From Opitutaceae bacterium (GTDB lineage Bacteria; Verrucomicrobiota; Verrucomicrobiia; Opitutales; Opitutaceae), in the NCBI GenBank assembly GCA_016795565.1, contig JAEUGW010000030.1:1-64000 (forward strand): 64,000 bases of DNA, given 5' to 3'. Below, piece by piece: positions 17,099 to 27,100 of this stretch. A program made the translations under genes and the position numbers. Under the pieces are notes generated by a model. It made no database searches, was not told where the DNA came from, and saw only the letters and a program-made list of their open reading frames with translations. Position 1 is the first letter of the stretch, and the number at the start of each line of letters is the position of its first letter.

Positions 17099-18622
17099 CT
17101 ACCGGAGCTTGATCAGCTCGGCGGTGGCCGGCACGTCCTTGATGATCTGCGAGGGCAACGGGCCGACGCCGAGGTAGCGGAGATTGGGCAGGACGGCGGG
17201 CAGCTTGCCGGGATAGGCGACCTCGATGAGGCTGCGCACCATCGCGGCGGTGTAGTGCTGTGCGTTCTTCGGCAGGTCGGCGAATTTGCGGACGCCGGAG
17301 ATGTCCTCCGTCCAGCCGGGGTGCATGGAATAAACGGGTTTCAGTGCGCGGCGGATGGCCTCGTTGCGCGGGACGTGGGTGTAACGCCGGCCGTTGTCGT
17401 CGGTGTAGGCGGTGCAGATGAGCAGTTCGGTCGCGCCGCTGAGGGCGTCGATTTTGTTGATCATCAGGTCCTGATAGCCGCCGTAGCGGAGCACGTCGCC
17501 CTTCTCGACGGCGTCATACCAGCCGACCATGCGCTGGCGGCCGGTGCTGGTGCCAAACTCGAGCTGCTTCAGCTTGATCGTCAGAGGGGCGGCATCGTCC
17601 ATCTGCGTGAGGAAAGTATGCGTGCCGACCTTGGTGTCGTAGGCCTTGGCGACGCCGAAGGTGTGGATGCGCTGCACCGGGATGCCGGCGCTCTCGAAGA
17701 ATTCGGGGGTGTAGGTGTGCGAGGCCGTGACGTTGGGCGAGTAGCCGTGGCGCTTGTCGAGCCAGTAGGCCTGGCCGAACTCGCCGATGACCGTGCGGCC
17801 GGCGGCGAGCTCGCGGAGGATGAGCTCGCGGACTTCGCCGATGTTCCTCGCGAGGGCGGTGCCGGCGGTCCAGTAAACCTCGGTGAGGCGCGGCAGGTTC
17901 AGCGTGAAGGGTTCCGCGCCGCGGAACTGGGCGAAATCGAACTCGGACTTCGGGAACACGCCGGCCTCGATGGCCTCGGCGTTGGCGCGGGTCTCGGCGG
18001 CGGTGAGCGTGTCGAAGAAGCCCGCGAATCTCTCCGGCGAGACGCGGCAGACGTGCTGGATGGTCCGCAAGGCGCGGTCGGCGCGCTGGGCGAGCTTGCG
18101 GGCGAAGTAGTTCGGGCCGGCGAGGAAATCCGAGTAGGTGATCTGGGCCTGGCCCACCTCGTCCCCGTAGGCCGGCGTGATGCCGCGGCCGGTGGAACCG
18201 CGCGGTTCCTCGGCGAGGACGTGGGTGCGGTAGTCCTCCCAGGCGAGGTCGAGCAGGCGGTGCGTGAGGTCGGACACCATGGTGCGCTCGTCGATGACGA
18301 GACGCGAGAGGATGGCATGGCCCTTTTGCTCGAGCGGTTTCGCCTCCCACCAAAATTTGCGCGGGTCGGCCACAACGCCGCAGCCGATGCAGAGGTGCGG
18401 GGCGTCCTGCACGACAACACCGGCGGGCAGGAGGTTGAGCTTCACGCCGCCGGCGGTGTGGCCGGAGTTGGCGCCGCCGTTGACCTTGAGCACCACCGTG
18501 ACCGCGGCGGCCGTGCCGCGCAGTTCGTCGGCCACTTCCGGGATGAGGCGGCCCTTGCCCTCGTCACCAAGGGAGATGCCGACATCGGCGATAAGCTGGC
18601 TGGAAAAGGGGAGAAGAGGCAT
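17099..18622 (-). CDS. purA: adenylosuccinate synthetase, long divergent form
   Basis: 507 residues from ATG 18622, longer than the usual roughly 430. Family motifs are present in order: GDEGKGRL (residues 19-26), [34 protein letters not shown] and KIDALSG. It joins IMP and aspartate using GTP, the first step to AMP. It lies 147 bp downstream of guaB on the same strand, so both branches of IMP use are side by side. The open frame extends upstream into repeat DNA and is not used. Confidence 0.88.
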   Translation of the reverse strand: MPLLPFSSQLIADVGISLGDEGKGRLIPEVADELRGTAAAVTVVLKVNGGANSGHTAGGVKLNLLPAGVVVQDAPHLCIGCGVVADPRKFWWEAKPLEQKGHAILSRLVIDERTMVSDLTHRLLDLAWEDYRTHVLAEEPRGSTGRGITPAYGDEVGQAQITYSDFLAGPNYFARKLAQRADRALRTIQHVCRVSPERFAGFFDTLTAAETRANAEAIEAGVFPKSEFDFAQFRGAEPFTLNLPRLTEVYWTAGTALARNIGEVRELILRELAAGRTVIGEFGQAYWLDKRHGYSPNVTASHTYTPEFFESAGIPVQRIHTFGVAKAYDTKVGTHTFLTQMDDAAPLTIKLKQLEFGTSTGRQRMVGWYDAVEKGDVLRYGGYQDLMINKIDALSGATELLICTAYTDDNGRRYTHVPRNEAIRRALKPVYSMHPGWTEDISGVRKFADLPKNAQHYTAAMVRSLIEVAYPGKLPAVLPNLRYLGVGPLPSQIIKDVPATAELIKLR

Positions 18623-18632
18623 GTGGCGGAAG

Positions 18633-18674
18633 AATCCAGGATTCAGAATCCAGAAGCCGGTAGTCAGAACACGG
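18633..18674. repeat. heptanucleotide-period repeat in the guaB-purA spacer
   Basis: Successive 7-mers AATCCAG, GATTCAG, AATCCAG, AAGCCGG, TAGTCAG and AACACGG run just upstream of purA. The rest of the spacer has imperfect GGCCG-type palindromes only. Confidence 0.7.
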
Positions 18675-18769
18675 CCTGTAGAGCGGCAACGCCAAATTGG
18701 GCGGCCCCGTGTCATCAGCCAAAATGGCCGGTCTTCGCCTCGAACACGGCCGGTCCGGAGACCGCCAAC

Positions 18770-20344
18770 TCAGCCGCCGTGGCGGGTGGCGACCTCGATC
18801 ACGTCGTGCGGGGCGGCTTCCTTGGCCCCGGCGGTGGTCACGCGGACGTAGCGGGCCTTCTGGCGGAGTTCGCCAAGGTGCTTCGCGCCGAGATAACCCA
18901 TGCCGCTCTGGATGCCGCCGATGAGGTTGCCGAGGACGTCGTCCACCGAGCCGGATACTTCCTTGAGGGCCTCGATGCCCTCGGCGGCGACCTTGCGGGC
19001 GGTGTCGTTCTTGTCGTGGCCGTAGCGGGCGGCGGAGCCGGCCTTCATCGCGGCGTGCGAGCCCATGCCGCGGTATTGTTTGTAGAGCTTGCCGGAGATT
19101 TCCATGATCTCGCCCGGGGCCTCGCGGCAGCCGGCCAGCAGGCCGCCGAGGATGACGGCGTCGGAGAGCGTGAGCGCCTTGACGATGTCGCCGGACTTCG
19201 TGATGCCGCCGTCGGCGATGAGGCGGACGCCTTTTTTGGCCGCGCCCAGGCCGGCCACGTGGAGGGCGGTGAGCTGGGGGATGCCGACGCCCGCCACCAT
19301 GCGGGTCGTGCAGATGGAGCCGGGCCCCTGGCCGATCTTGATGGCGTTGGCTCCGGCGGCGGCGAGGAACTCGACGCCCGCGCCGCTCGTGACGTTGCCG
19401 GCGATGATGGGCAGGTCCTTGAACTGGTTGCGGATGAGTTTGACCATGTCGCCGACGCCGGCGGTGTGGCCGTGTGCGGTCGAGACGGCGACGATGTCCA
19501 CCGCCTCGTGGACGAGTTCGCCGACGTGGTCGAAGATCTTGTCGCGGTCGAGTTCGCCGCCGGGCTTGCGGACCGGCGCGATGGCGGCGCCGACGACGAG
19601 GCGGAACTGGGAGTCGCGCGCCGGCTTGCGGCGGGACTTGGCCTCGCTGGTGATGCGCTCGATGTCGGAGATGGTGACGAGGCCGCGGAGATGGTCGCGG
19701 TCATCCACGACGAGGGCCTTGTGGATGCCGACGTTTTCCGTGAAGAACTTGTCGGCGGCCTTGATGGGGTCGGCGGCCATCTGTTTTTCCGTGACCGTGA
19801 CGAGCTGCTGGCGGGGCGTCATCACCTCGGCGACCTTGCGGGACTTGTAACGGTCCTTGACGAGATTGCCCGAGAGGAGGCCGACGAGCTTTCCGGTCCC
19901 GTCCACGACGGGAAAGGTGCGGAAATCAAAGCGCTTCTGGTCGATCATCGCGAGGACCTCGCTGACCTGCGCCTCGGGCGCCACGGTGATGGGGTCCTGG
20001 ATGAGGCCGTGGATGTGGCGTTTCACGCGGGCGACCTCCTTGATCTGGTCCTTGCCCGGCAGGTTGTAGTGGATGAGGCCGAGGCCGCCGTTGAGCGCCA
20101 TGGCAATCGCCATGCGCGACTCGGTCACGGTGTCCATGTCGGACGAAATGATGGGGATCTGGAGCCGCAGGCCCTCGGCGAGGGTGGTGGCCAGATCGGT
20201 GTCCTTCGGCAGTATCTCCGAGTGGAGCGTGGCGAGCGAGACGTCGTCGAAGGTCAGCGCGTTCGGCAGGTTGGCGGCGAAGAAGCGATCGGCGGGCAGG
20301 TAGAAGTCCGCATCGCTGGACGGAGAGGCAACAGGCTTGGTCAT
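18770..20344 (-). CDS. guaB: inosine-5'-monophosphate dehydrogenase
   Basis: 524 residues from ATG 20344. TFDDVSL opens the barrel, followed by two CBS domains (about residues 110-230). The catalytic-Cys loop GPGSICTTR lies near residue 345, and [11 protein letters not shown] supplies the flap. It oxidises IMP to XMP with NAD, the committed step to GMP. The CBS pair suggests allosteric control by nucleotides, as known for the family. Upstream lies a nonamer inverted repeat shared with the menC promoter side. Confidence 0.96.
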   Translation of the reverse strand: MTKPVASPSSDADFYLPADRFFAANLPNALTFDDVSLATLHSEILPKDTDLATTLAEGLRLQIPIISSDMDTVTESRMAIAMALNGGLGLIHYNLPGKDQIKEVARVKRHIHGLIQDPITVAPEAQVSEVLAMIDQKRFDFRTFPVVDGTGKLVGLLSGNLVKDRYKSRKVAEVMTPRQQLVTVTEKQMAADPIKAADKFFTENVGIHKALVVDDRDHLRGLVTISDIERITSEAKSRRKPARDSQFRLVVGAAIAPVRKPGGELDRDKIFDHVGELVHEAVDIVAVSTAHGHTAGVGDMVKLIRNQFKDLPIIAGNVTSGAGVEFLAAAGANAIKIGQGPGSICTTRMVAGVGIPQLTALHVAGLGAAKKGVRLIADGGITKSGDIVKALTLSDAVILGGLLAGCREAPGEIMEISGKLYKQYRGMGSHAAMKAGSAARYGHDKNDTARKVAAEGIEALKEVSGSVDDVLGNLIGGIQSGMGYLGAKHLGELRQKARYVRVTTAGAKEAAPHDVIEVATRHGG

Positions 20345-20413
20345 CGTTGCCGTGAACGAAATACTCCTCGGTGCGGAAACCTCAACAGGAATCTTGGAGA
20401 AACCCGGTTTTAA

Positions 20414-20492
20414 CCACGGAAGACACGGAACCCGCGGAAGATGACGCGGATGGCTGGTTGCCTTCCTTCCGTGTATTCCGTGTATTCCATGA
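20414..20492. repeat. nonanucleotide-period inverted repeat between guaB and menC
   Basis: The left arm (20414-20439) and right arm (20467-20492) consist of CGGAAGACA / TTCCGTGTA type 9-mers, the same family as 2467-2546. It occupies most of the divergent guaB-menC spacer. Confidence 0.8.
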
Positions 20493-20501
20493 TGAGACTG
20501 C

Positions 20502-21506
20502 ATGGAGTATCGCTTCCAGTTCAAACCCTACCGCCTGCCGCTGCGGGCGCCGCTGCGCACGGCGCACGGGAGCTGGACGGAGCGGGAAGGGATCATGGTT
20601 CGCTTGGAAGACGAGGCGGGTCGGGTTGGCATTGGTGAGATCGCGCCGATCCCGTGGTTTGGGACGGAGACCCTGGCCGAGGCGGAGGAAATTTGCCGAA
20701 AACTCGGCGACAAAGTCACGTCGGCCGCACTCGATGCGGTGCCTGCGCGTTTCGGCTGCGTGCGGTTTGCCCTGGCCGCTGCGCGGGAAATCCAATGTCA
20801 CTTAATAGGTGACATTAAGAAAAATCATCTGCCGGTGGCGGCCTTGCTGCCCGCCGGGCGGGAGGCGCTGGCGGCCTTGCCGGCCAAGCTCGAGGCGGGG
20901 TTTCTCGCGTTCAAATGGAAGGTGGGCGTCGGCGATGTGGACACGGAGCTGGGCCTGCTGGACGAACTGCTGGCCGAGTTGCCGACCTACGTGAAACTGC
21001 GGCTGGACGCCAACGGGGCCTGGGAGCGGCGCCAGGCGGCCAAATGGCTCGCGCGCTGCGCCGAGCGGCCGGTGGAATTTGTGGAGCAACCGGTGCGACC
21101 GGACGACGAGGCGGCGCTGCTGGGCTTGGCGGCGGATTATCCCGTGACCCTGGCACTCGACGAATCCGTGACCGGCCTGGCTGCGGCCCAACGCTGGCAG
21201 GGGCTCGGTTGGCGCGGGGTGTATGTCATCAAGCCCGCGCTCGCGGGGCCCTTGGGCGAGATCGCGGCCTGGGCTGCGGCGACGAGGGCCGACATCGTGC
21301 TGTCGAGTGCGATCGAGACGGCCGTGGGTCGTGCCGCAATCCTGCGCACCGCGCTGACGCAGCCGCTCACCAGCCGCGCCATCGGGTTTGGCGTGGACGG
21401 TATTTTCGGCGATCGCCGCTGGGACGGCCCGGTCCTCGGCGCGGTGTTGGACAAGGGCTGGATCGACGCGGTCCACCCGGAGGCCATATGGAACGCGCTC
21501 AACTAG
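20502..21506 (+). CDS. menC: o-succinylbenzoate synthase
   Basis: A 334-residue enolase-superfamily enzyme of menaquinone synthesis that dehydrates SHCHC to o-succinylbenzoate. Motifs include KWKVG near residue 138, [23 protein letters not shown] and SSAIETAVG. The start ATG 20502 follows the repeat region. A short AT-rich palindrome at 20794-20816 encodes HLIGDIKK just before LPVAALLP and looks like an insertion. It overlaps menE by 19 bases. Confidence 0.92.
   Translation: MEYRFQFKPYRLPLRAPLRTAHGSWTEREGIMVRLEDEAGRVGIGEIAPIPWFGTETLAEAEEICRKLGDKVTSAALDAVPARFGCVRFALAAAREIQCHLIGDIKKNHLPVAALLPAGREALAALPAKLEAGFLAFKWKVGVGDVDTELGLLDELLAELPTYVKLRLDANGAWERRQAAKWLARCAERPVEFVEQPVRPDDEAALLGLAADYPVTLALDESVTGLAAAQRWQGLGWRGVYVIKPALAGPLGEIAAWAAATRADIVLSSAIETAVGRAAILRTALTQPLTSRAIGFGVDGIFGDRRWDGPVLGAVLDKGWIDAVHPEAIWNALN
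20794..20816. repeat. AT-rich palindrome inserted in menC
   Basis: AATGTCAC (20794-20801) and GTGACATT (20809-20816) flank TTAATAG, in a gene whose other codons are very GC-rich. It stays in frame. Confidence 0.7.
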
Positions 21507-22720
21507 CAGCCTTGTTGGGCGCACCGGCGGGGGTGGCGGCCGAGCCGCATCCCGGTGCCGTGCTCATCGCGGAAGCTGAGCCGCGACGGTTCATGGCGGC
21601 GCTGTCCGAGGCGGTGGCGCGGGACGGTGATGTTTTCCTTTGCGACCCCAACTGGGGCGACAATGAGCGCGCCCAGTTGGCCGACTTGGCGAGCCCGGTC
21701 GCGCCAGGGCCCCGCGAAGCCGGATGGCTGATGATTCCGACGGGCGGCACCTCGGGGAAACTGAAATTTGCCCGGCACGACGGTGGGACGCTGGCGGCGG
21801 CGGTGCACGGCTTTGCCCGGCACTTTGGGCTGGCCCGGGTGAATGCCGTGGGCGTGCTGCCGCTGCATCACGTCAGCGGCCTCATGGCGTGGATGCGCTG
21901 TGCCCTCACCGGCGGCGAATTCCTGCCCCTGGACTGGCGGGAGGTCGCGGCCGGGGCGCGCCCGGTGTTGGCGGAGAAGCCGGACGGCTGCGTGATTTCG
22001 CTCGTGCCGACGCAGCTGGAACGCCTGCTGCAGGACGAGGGGGCCGTGGCCTGGCTGAAACGTTTCCGGATCATTTTCCTCGGCGGCGCACCGGCGTGGC
22101 CGGACTTGCTGGACCGGGCGGCGGCACAGGGGCTGCCGCTGTCCTTGGGTTACGGCATGACGGAGACGGCGGCGATGGTCACGGCGCTGCGTCCCGGAGA
22201 ATTTCTGGCCGGGCGGCGGGATTGTGGCCCGGCGCTGCCGCACGCGACCGTGCGGATCGGCGCCGACGACACGATTGTCATCGCCGGCGACTCGCTGTTT
22301 CGCGGTTATCATCCCCACTGGCGCGACGGCGGAGAATTTGAGACCGCCGATCGCGGACGACTCAACCCGCAGGGGCATCTGCATATCTTGGGGCGCCGCG
22401 ATGCCGTCATCATCACCGGTGGCGAGAAGGTGGAGCCGGCGGAAATCGAGGCGTTGCTGCGCGGCACGGGGCAGTTTCCGGATCTCGCCGTGCTGGGCTT
22501 GCCTGACGCCCGGTGGGGCCAGTTGCTGGTGGTGGTCTATCCCGGCAATGCTCATCCGGATTTTCATGCCGTCATCCGCGCGACGAACCGCCTGGCGGAC
22601 TACAAGCGGCCGAAAAGCTACATTCCGCTCGTGGGTGCCTGGCCGACCACCGCCTCGGGCAAGCTCAACGTGGCCGGGCTCGTGGAGCGGGTCATCGCCC
22701 AGTTGAAGGTGCGGCGGTGA
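21488..22720 (+). CDS. menE: o-succinylbenzoate-CoA ligase-like AMP-forming enzyme
   Basis: 410 residues from ATG 21488, inside menC. ANL-superfamily motifs: phosphate loop MIPTGGTSGKLKFARH near residue 82, YGMTETAAM, the GD of the adenylation core, and YKRPKSYIPL with TASGKLN containing the C-terminal catalytic Lys. It is shorter than typical ligases at the N-terminus, as MenE often is. The tight overlap with menC supports menaquinone synthesis. No other men gene is in the window. Confidence 0.9.
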   Translation: MERAQLAALLGAPAGVAAEPHPGAVLIAEAEPRRFMAALSEAVARDGDVFLCDPNWGDNERAQLADLASPVAPGPREAGWLMIPTGGTSGKLKFARHDGGTLAAAVHGFARHFGLARVNAVGVLPLHHVSGLMAWMRCALTGGEFLPLDWREVAAGARPVLAEKPDGCVISLVPTQLERLLQDEGAVAWLKRFRIIFLGGAPAWPDLLDRAAAQGLPLSLGYGMTETAAMVTALRPGEFLAGRRDCGPALPHATVRIGADDTIVIAGDSLFRGYHPHWRDGGEFETADRGRLNPQGHLHILGRRDAVIITGGEKVEPAEIEALLRGTGQFPDLAVLGLPDARWGQLLVVVYPGNAHPDFHAVIRATNRLADYKRPKSYIPLVGAWPTTASGKLNVAGLVERVIAQLKVRR

Positions 22721-22768
22721 GGGGGGATTTAAACGCATCAGCCGTCGCCTAGCCTATGGCTGGCAGGA

Positions 22769-22805
22769 AAGCGCAGAGAACCTGCGGTTGGGGTTCTCTG
22801 CGCTT
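22769..22805. terminator. 14-bp perfect stem hairpin after menE
   Basis: AAGCGCAGAGAACC (22769-22782) pairs with 22792-22805 across a 9-base loop, 48 bp past the menE stop. There is no T-run, so it could be a terminator or a repeat. Just before it lies CAGCC..CCTA..GGCTG, a word also seen at 53182-53208, 51784 and 60263. Confidence 0.5.
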
Positions 22806-22831
22806 GGCGCCTCCACGTAATAATGGATTGT

Positions 22832-22858
22832 TTCCGTGTATTCCGTGTTTTCCGTGGT
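22832..22858. repeat. three nonanucleotide units before polX
   Basis: Units TTCCGTGTA, TTCCGTGTT and TTCCGTGGT lie immediately upstream of the polX start region. Confidence 0.75.
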
Positions 22859-22869
22859 TACATACTCCC

Positions 22870-24798
22870 ATGACCAAGTCCGAGATCGCCGCCGTTCTGA
22901 CCGAAATCGGCACGCTGCTGGAACTGAAAGGAGAAAATCCCTTCAAGATTCGCGCCTACCAGTCCGGAGCGCGCGTGGTTGAGTCGCTGGGCGAGGCGGA
23001 GCTCGCGCAGCGGATCGAGGCCGGCACGCTGCAGGAGGTGAAAGGCATCGGCGAGGCCCTCGCCCAGAAGATCACCGAGCTGCACACGACCGGGCGGCTG
23101 GAATTCTTTGAAAAACTCAAGGCTTCCGTGCCGCCTGGCCTGGTCGAGATCCTGGCCATCCCAGGCATCGGCCCGAAGAAGGTCCGGGCCCTGCAGGAGA
23201 AGCTCGGGGTCGACTCGGTGGCGAAGCTGCGCGAGGCCTGCGACGACAACCGGGTGGCCGGGCTGGACGGATTCGGCGAGAAGACGCAGGAGAAAATCCT
23301 GGCCGGCATCCGCAATCGCGAAGCCTACAACAAGCGGCATCTCTGGATCGCGGCCTGGGCGGCGGCGGAGCCCATCCTCACCGGCCTGCGTGGGCAGCCG
23401 GGCGTGCAGCAGGTCGAGGCCTGCGGCAGCCTGCGCCGGCGGCTGGAGACGGTGGGAGACATTGATTTCCTCGTGGCCACGACCGAGCCCGCGCCGATCG
23501 TCGAGTGGTTCGTGGCGCAACCGGGCATCAAGGAAGTCACGGCCCGCGGCGAGTCCAAGGCCAGCGTGCGGCTTGAGTCCGGCCTGCAGGCCGACCTGCG
23601 GCTCGTGCCGCCGGAGCAGTTTGTCTTCACCCTGCACCACCTGACCGGCTCGAAGGATCACAATGTGCAGATGCGCCAACGCGCGCTCGAGCGCGGACTG
23701 AGCATGAGCGAGTGGGGGCTGTTCCCCGCTGACCAGAAGCACGGGCCCAGCGGGGATAAAAACGCCCAACGCCCAACGCCCAACGCTGAACTCCCAGCCG
23801 CGAAGACCAAAAAAACATCAACCGACGACCGGCCATCAACAACCATTCGGGCGGAGTCCGAGTTGTTTGCTGCTCTCGGCCTTCATTTCGTTCCGCCAGA
23901 GCTGCGGGAGGGGCAGGGGGAGATCGAAGCCGCCGAGATCCCGGCGGCCGAGCGGGGAGCAGGGAGCAAGAATCAACGTCCAACTCCCAACGCTGAACGT
24001 TCAACGTCCAACGCCAGGCCAACAACCAGCAACCAACAACCAACAACCGGCCTTCCTCGCCTCGTCGAGGAATCCGACATCCGCGGCGTGCTTCACAATC
24101 ACACCACGGCCTCCGACGGTCACAACACGCTCGAGGAGATGGTCGCGGCGGCGCAGGCGCTCGGCCTCGACTACCTCGGCATTGCCGACCACTCGAAGTC
24201 GAGTGTCCAGGCCCGCGGCCTCAGTGAGGAGCGGCTGGCGGCGCAGATGGTCGAGATCGGCAAGCTCAACGCCTCGAAAAAATTCAAGTGCCACGTATTC
24301 ACGGGCTCGGAGGTGGATATCCTGCCCGACGGGAAACTCGACTTCGACACCGGGCTGCTCGCCCAACTCGATTACACGGTCGTCTCGATCCATAGTTCCT
24401 TCCGGCAGGAACGGGACGTCATGACGAAGCGCATCATCCGCGCGATCGAGCAGCCGCACGTCACGATGCTCGGGCACCTGACCGGACGCCTGCTGTTGGA
24501 GCGCGAGGGTTACGAGGTGGACGTGGACAAGGTGATCGACGCCGCCATCGCGAACCAGGTCGTCATCGAGCTCAACGCCAACCCCTGGCGGCTCGACATG
24601 GATTGGCGGCACTGGCGCAAAGCCGCCGACCGGGGCCTGCTCACGAGCATCAACCCCGACGCCCACCGCACGGAGCAACTCGCGTTCTACAAAATCGGCG
24701 TCGGCATCGCCCGCAAGGGCTGGCTGACAAAGGAGCAGGTCGTCACCACCATGCGGCTGGCCGAGATGAAGCAATGGCTGGCGGCGCGGAAGTCGTAG
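22870..24798 (+). CDS. polX: PHP-domain DNA polymerase X with repeat-derived linker
   Basis: 642 residues, longer than the usual 570-580. Order: N-terminal HhH-type helical region (GIGPKKVRALQEKLG), polymerase-beta palm with GDIDFLV near 196 and ADLRLVPPEQF, then a C-terminal PHP phosphoesterase (LHNHTTASDGHNTLEEM near 408; ADHSKSS; INPDAHR). These enzymes fill gaps in base-excision repair, and the PHP part adds 3'-5' exonuclease or AP-endonuclease activity. Two heptamer-repeat tracts, encoding NAQRPTPNAE and QRPTPNAERSTSN, widen the palm-PHP linker at residues about 298-308 and 362-393. Confidence 0.93.
   Translation: MTKSEIAAVLTEIGTLLELKGENPFKIRAYQSGARVVESLGEAELAQRIEAGTLQEVKGIGEALAQKITELHTTGRLEFFEKLKASVPPGLVEILAIPGIGPKKVRALQEKLGVDSVAKLREACDDNRVAGLDGFGEKTQEKILAGIRNREAYNKRHLWIAAWAAAEPILTGLRGQPGVQQVEACGSLRRRLETVGDIDFLVATTEPAPIVEWFVAQPGIKEVTARGESKASVRLESGLQADLRLVPPEQFVFTLHHLTGSKDHNVQMRQRALERGLSMSEWGLFPADQKHGPSGDKNAQRPTPNAELPAAKTKKTSTDDRPSTTIRAESELFAALGLHFVPPELREGQGEIEAAEIPAAERGAGSKNQRPTPNAERSTSNARPTTSNQQPTTGLPRLVEESDIRGVLHNHTTASDGHNTLEEMVAAAQALGLDYLGIADHSKSSVQARGLSEERLAAQMVEIGKLNASKKFKCHVFTGSEVDILPDGKLDFDTGLLAQLDYTVVSIHSSFRQERDVMTKRIIRAIEQPHVTMLGHLTGRLLLEREGYEVDVDKVIDAAIANQVVIELNANPWRLDMDWRHWRKAADRGLLTSINPDAHRTEQLAFYKIGVGIARKGWLTKEQVVTTMRLAEMKQWLAARKS
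23761..23795. repeat. heptanucleotide repeat tract A inside polX
   Basis: Five units: AACGCCC three times, AACGCTG, AACTCCC. In frame. Confidence 0.85.
23954..24050. repeat. heptanucleotide repeat tract B inside polX
   Basis: About 14 degenerate 7-mers such as GGAGCAG, CGTCCAA, CTCCCAA, CGTTCAA, CAACCAG and CAACCAA run in one block. They stay in frame through the linker before the PHP domain. Confidence 0.85.
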
Positions 24799-24838
24799 GA
24801 CTTTTCTTACAGAAGGTAACGGAGGCTTGGGAGCTTGG

Positions 24839-25441
24839 TTATAGGGAGCGCAACTCGCGGAGCTTGGCCTCGACGAAGGCCCGCCGGCTTTTGCCTGCGA
24901 TCTGCTTCGCCCAGCGCAGGGTTTCCGGCCACTGGAAGGAGTGCGGCAGTTCGACCTCGGGGAGCTTCACGAACAGGCGCGAGCGGGTGGGGCTCAGATA
25001 GACCAGGTCGAACAGCGCCTTCTCGACGGTTGCGAGTTTGCCGCCGTCCTCCTCCACCGCGAAGCCGCCAAACAATGCCGGCGGAATCCGGTGCAGCGAG
25101 ATCATGCCATGCGGCGTCGGGATGCGGCGCGCCCGGCCGAGGGTCACGGCAAACGTAATGGCCGGCACCTGCTCGATTACCCCGTGCCGGAAGAGCGCGG
25201 ACTGGAGCGACACATAGGCGGGGTAGGGAGCGGCGAGTTGTTCGGCCATGACCGCGCGCGATCCGGTGCCGAGCATCCATTTGCCCCGTGCCAGCCGGCT
25301 GACCTGCCCGTGCCGCGCCAGACGCCCCAGCAGCATCGACGCGTTCGCGGGGCTCACTTGGAGCAGGGCGGAGACATCCCGGGTCTCGAAGGACGGCACG
25401 CCGAGAGCCCGGATCCGTTGCAGTGCTTCCAGCAGGTTCAT
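24839..25441 (-). CDS. AbiEi-like antitoxin/repressor of a type IV toxin-antitoxin module
   Basis: 200 residues from ATG 25441. The N-terminal winged helix (RDVSALLQVSPANASMLLGRLARHG) and the following KWMLG strand are typical of AbiEi antitoxins. The C-terminal half, with ATVEKALFDLVYL, matches the antitoxin core of the family. It overlaps the AbiEii gene by four bases (ATGA). In transcription order it comes second, whereas abiEi usually precedes abiEii. The antitoxin probably represses the module. Confidence 0.8.
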   Translation of the reverse strand: MNLLEALQRIRALGVPSFETRDVSALLQVSPANASMLLGRLARHGQVSRLARGKWMLGTGSRAVMAEQLAAPYPAYVSLQSALFRHGVIEQVPAITFAVTLGRARRIPTPHGMISLHRIPPALFGGFAVEEDGGKLATVEKALFDLVYLSPTRSRLFVKLPEVELPHSFQWPETLRWAKQIAGKSRRAFVEAKLRELRSL

Positions 25442-26187
25442 TTTAACGTCTCCAGCCGGTTGATGACCTCGGCCTGCAAGGCGTCCCAGACCGGGCGGTT
25501 GTAATACTCGAAATATTCCGGCACGAGGAACGCCCGGACCTGTCCGGCGAATTCATCGAAGCCGATCATGAGCGCTTTTTCGATGGCGGGACCGAGTTCT
25601 CCGTGCACGGCCGGAGGCAGGGGCCCGCGGCCCACGCCCCGGTCGAGGAGCAGCTTGAGGTCGAAAACATCCCGCGCCTGGGTCTCGGTGCGCTTGCTGA
25701 GTGCGACGATTTTTTGATGGAAGGCGGTTTCCTCGGAGTAGTGCTGGGCCAGGACGGGCAGCAGGGCGTAGGTTCGCACGAGGTCAGGGTCCACGGGCCC
25801 GAGCTTCGCTTCTGGATCCAGTCCTCGGCGGGAAAACTCGATTTTGGTGGGAAGCGGCGGGCGGCCATTCACTTGGATGCCGAGCTTCCAACGCTGCGTG
25901 GTTTCCGATTGCTTGGCCGGGCTCACGTGCTCGATGACGATATGCCTGGCGCGCAGATCCATTCGCAAGGCCGGGGAGGCGAGGAGGGTGTTCACGTTGT
26001 TCGCCAGCGTCGCCGGGGCCATCGTGCGAATGTCAAAGTCGATATCCTCGGAGAAACGGATGCTTTTGGCGTAGAACCGCAGGTTGCAGCCGCCTTTGAT
26101 GACGAACAAGGCCTTGTCCACCCGGCGCCCTAGGTGGAGGACGAAGATCAGATGGAATAGCTCGATGGCCTGTCGGTCGGACCACAT
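25438..26187 (-). CDS. AbiEii-like nucleotidyltransferase toxin
   Basis: 249 residues from ATG 26187. The nucleotidyltransferase signature is VIKGGCNLRFY...RFSEDIDFDI with the paired Asp residues. C-terminal helices contain RDVFDLKLLLDRG, also seen in AbiEii. Known members transfer nucleotides to tRNA 3' ends and stop growth during phage infection. Here the toxin gene is promoter-proximal and the presumed antitoxin follows. This module marks the left border of the accessory island. Confidence 0.85.
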   Translation of the reverse strand: MWSDRQAIELFHLIFVLHLGRRVDKALFVIKGGCNLRFYAKSIRFSEDIDFDIRTMAPATLANNVNTLLASPALRMDLRARHIVIEHVSPAKQSETTQRWKLGIQVNGRPPLPTKIEFSRRGLDPEAKLGPVDPDLVRTYALLPVLAQHYSEETAFHQKIVALSKRTETQARDVFDLKLLLDRGVGRGPLPPAVHGELGPAIEKALMIGFDEFAGQVRAFLVPEYFEYYNRPVWDALQAEVINRLETLK

Positions 26188-26483
26188 GGGCGGACGGTGC
26201 TACTATAAATACGCGTAATCAACGCTAATGTTGTTGTCGTGCGATTATGAAGCAATTGAAATGACCGCAAGCCTGCGTCTGTAAGCCAGACCTTGGAATA
26301 CGTAACCAACTGCACTATATTTAGAAATGATACTCTCGACCATTCGTATCGGGACATTATGCCTCCCTCGCGTTGGGCTTTCGCGCATGCTCTCAGATCA
26401 GAACCTCTATGGTTTAACGAAGCGAAGTGCAGTTTACTTCAAAATGAATTGAACTAAAGGGCGCGGCCTGTCTGGCTGGGGCC
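26188..26483. other. AT-rich spacer upstream of the AbiE module
   Basis: No supported gene. The base composition is clearly more AT-rich than the surroundings (CTATAAATACG, TATATTTAGAAATG). It must hold the outward promoter for the minus-strand AbiE genes and the promoter of the GbsR-like gene, but I cannot assign boxes with confidence. Confidence 0.5.
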
Positions 26484-27023
26484 GTGACCACCGCCACGCT
26501 TATCACCCCGGCCTCCGGCTTGGTCCTGACCGGCGGCCGCCCGTCGGAGGTCGCCGACTTTGAGCGGGCGATGGTGGATTTCTTCGTGGATGCAGCGGAT
26601 CTGCTCGGTGTGCCCCGGTCGGTGGCGGCGATCTACGGCATTGTGTTCGCCTCCGCGGTGCCGCTGAGCTTTGCCGACATCGAGGCGCGGCTGGACATCA
26701 GCAAGGGCTCCGTGAGCCAGGGACTGCGCGTGCTGCGCGAGGTGGGCGCCGTGAAGGAGGTGTCGAGCCAGGAGGACCGCGCCGAGCGGTTTGAGCCCGA
26801 TCTGGAACTGAGGAAAATGGTGCAGCGCTTCCTGGAGAACCGGCTGGCCAAACAATTGCAGACCGGGGGCAGCCGGCTGGAGCAGATGGTGAAAACCCTG
26901 CCCAAGGGCCGCCACGGCGAGGCGGCGGTGCTGCGGGCCCGCGTGAAGCAATTGCAAACTTGGAACAGCAAGGCGCAGGCGCTCCTGCCCATCGCCAAGA
27001 CATTTTTGAAGCTCGGCGGCTGA
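26484..27023 (+). CDS. GbsR/MarR-type transcriptional regulator
   Basis: A 179-residue product from GTG 26484. The winged-helix segment AIYGIVFASAVPLSFADIEARL...ISKGSVSQGLRVLREVGAV is the GbsR signature, followed by a long helical C-terminus for dimerisation. In other bacteria GbsR controls glycine betaine synthesis or transport; no such genes are adjacent here, so the target is unknown. Confidence 0.82.
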   Translation: MTTATLITPASGLVLTGGRPSEVADFERAMVDFFVDAADLLGVPRSVAAIYGIVFASAVPLSFADIEARLDISKGSVSQGLRVLREVGAVKEVSSQEDRAERFEPDLELRKMVQRFLENRLAKQLQTGGSRLEQMVKTLPKGRHGEAAVLRARVKQLQTWNSKAQALLPIAKTFLKLGG

Positions 27024-27100
27024 ATCCGCCGGGCCGGCCCCATGGCCGTGAACCGCACAGTCCAGCCCAAGCCGGTTGCTTCACCAAAGGAAGCGACGAG

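Noticed and set aside
17084..20413. 1109-codon plus-strand open frame opposite purA and guaB
   Set aside because: It is the antisense shadow of two well-conserved GC-rich genes; composition is biased to Val, Asp, Gly, Ala, His and Arg without any known motif.
23761..24050. Possible CRISPR array from the repeated CAAC words
   Set aside because: Units are 7 bp, degenerate and contiguous without spacers, and no cas gene is present.
26188..26483. Specific -35/-10 boxes for the AbiE operon (TTGATT, TATAGT)
   Set aside because: The spacing is too short for a sigma-70 promoter and no alternative pair stands out.
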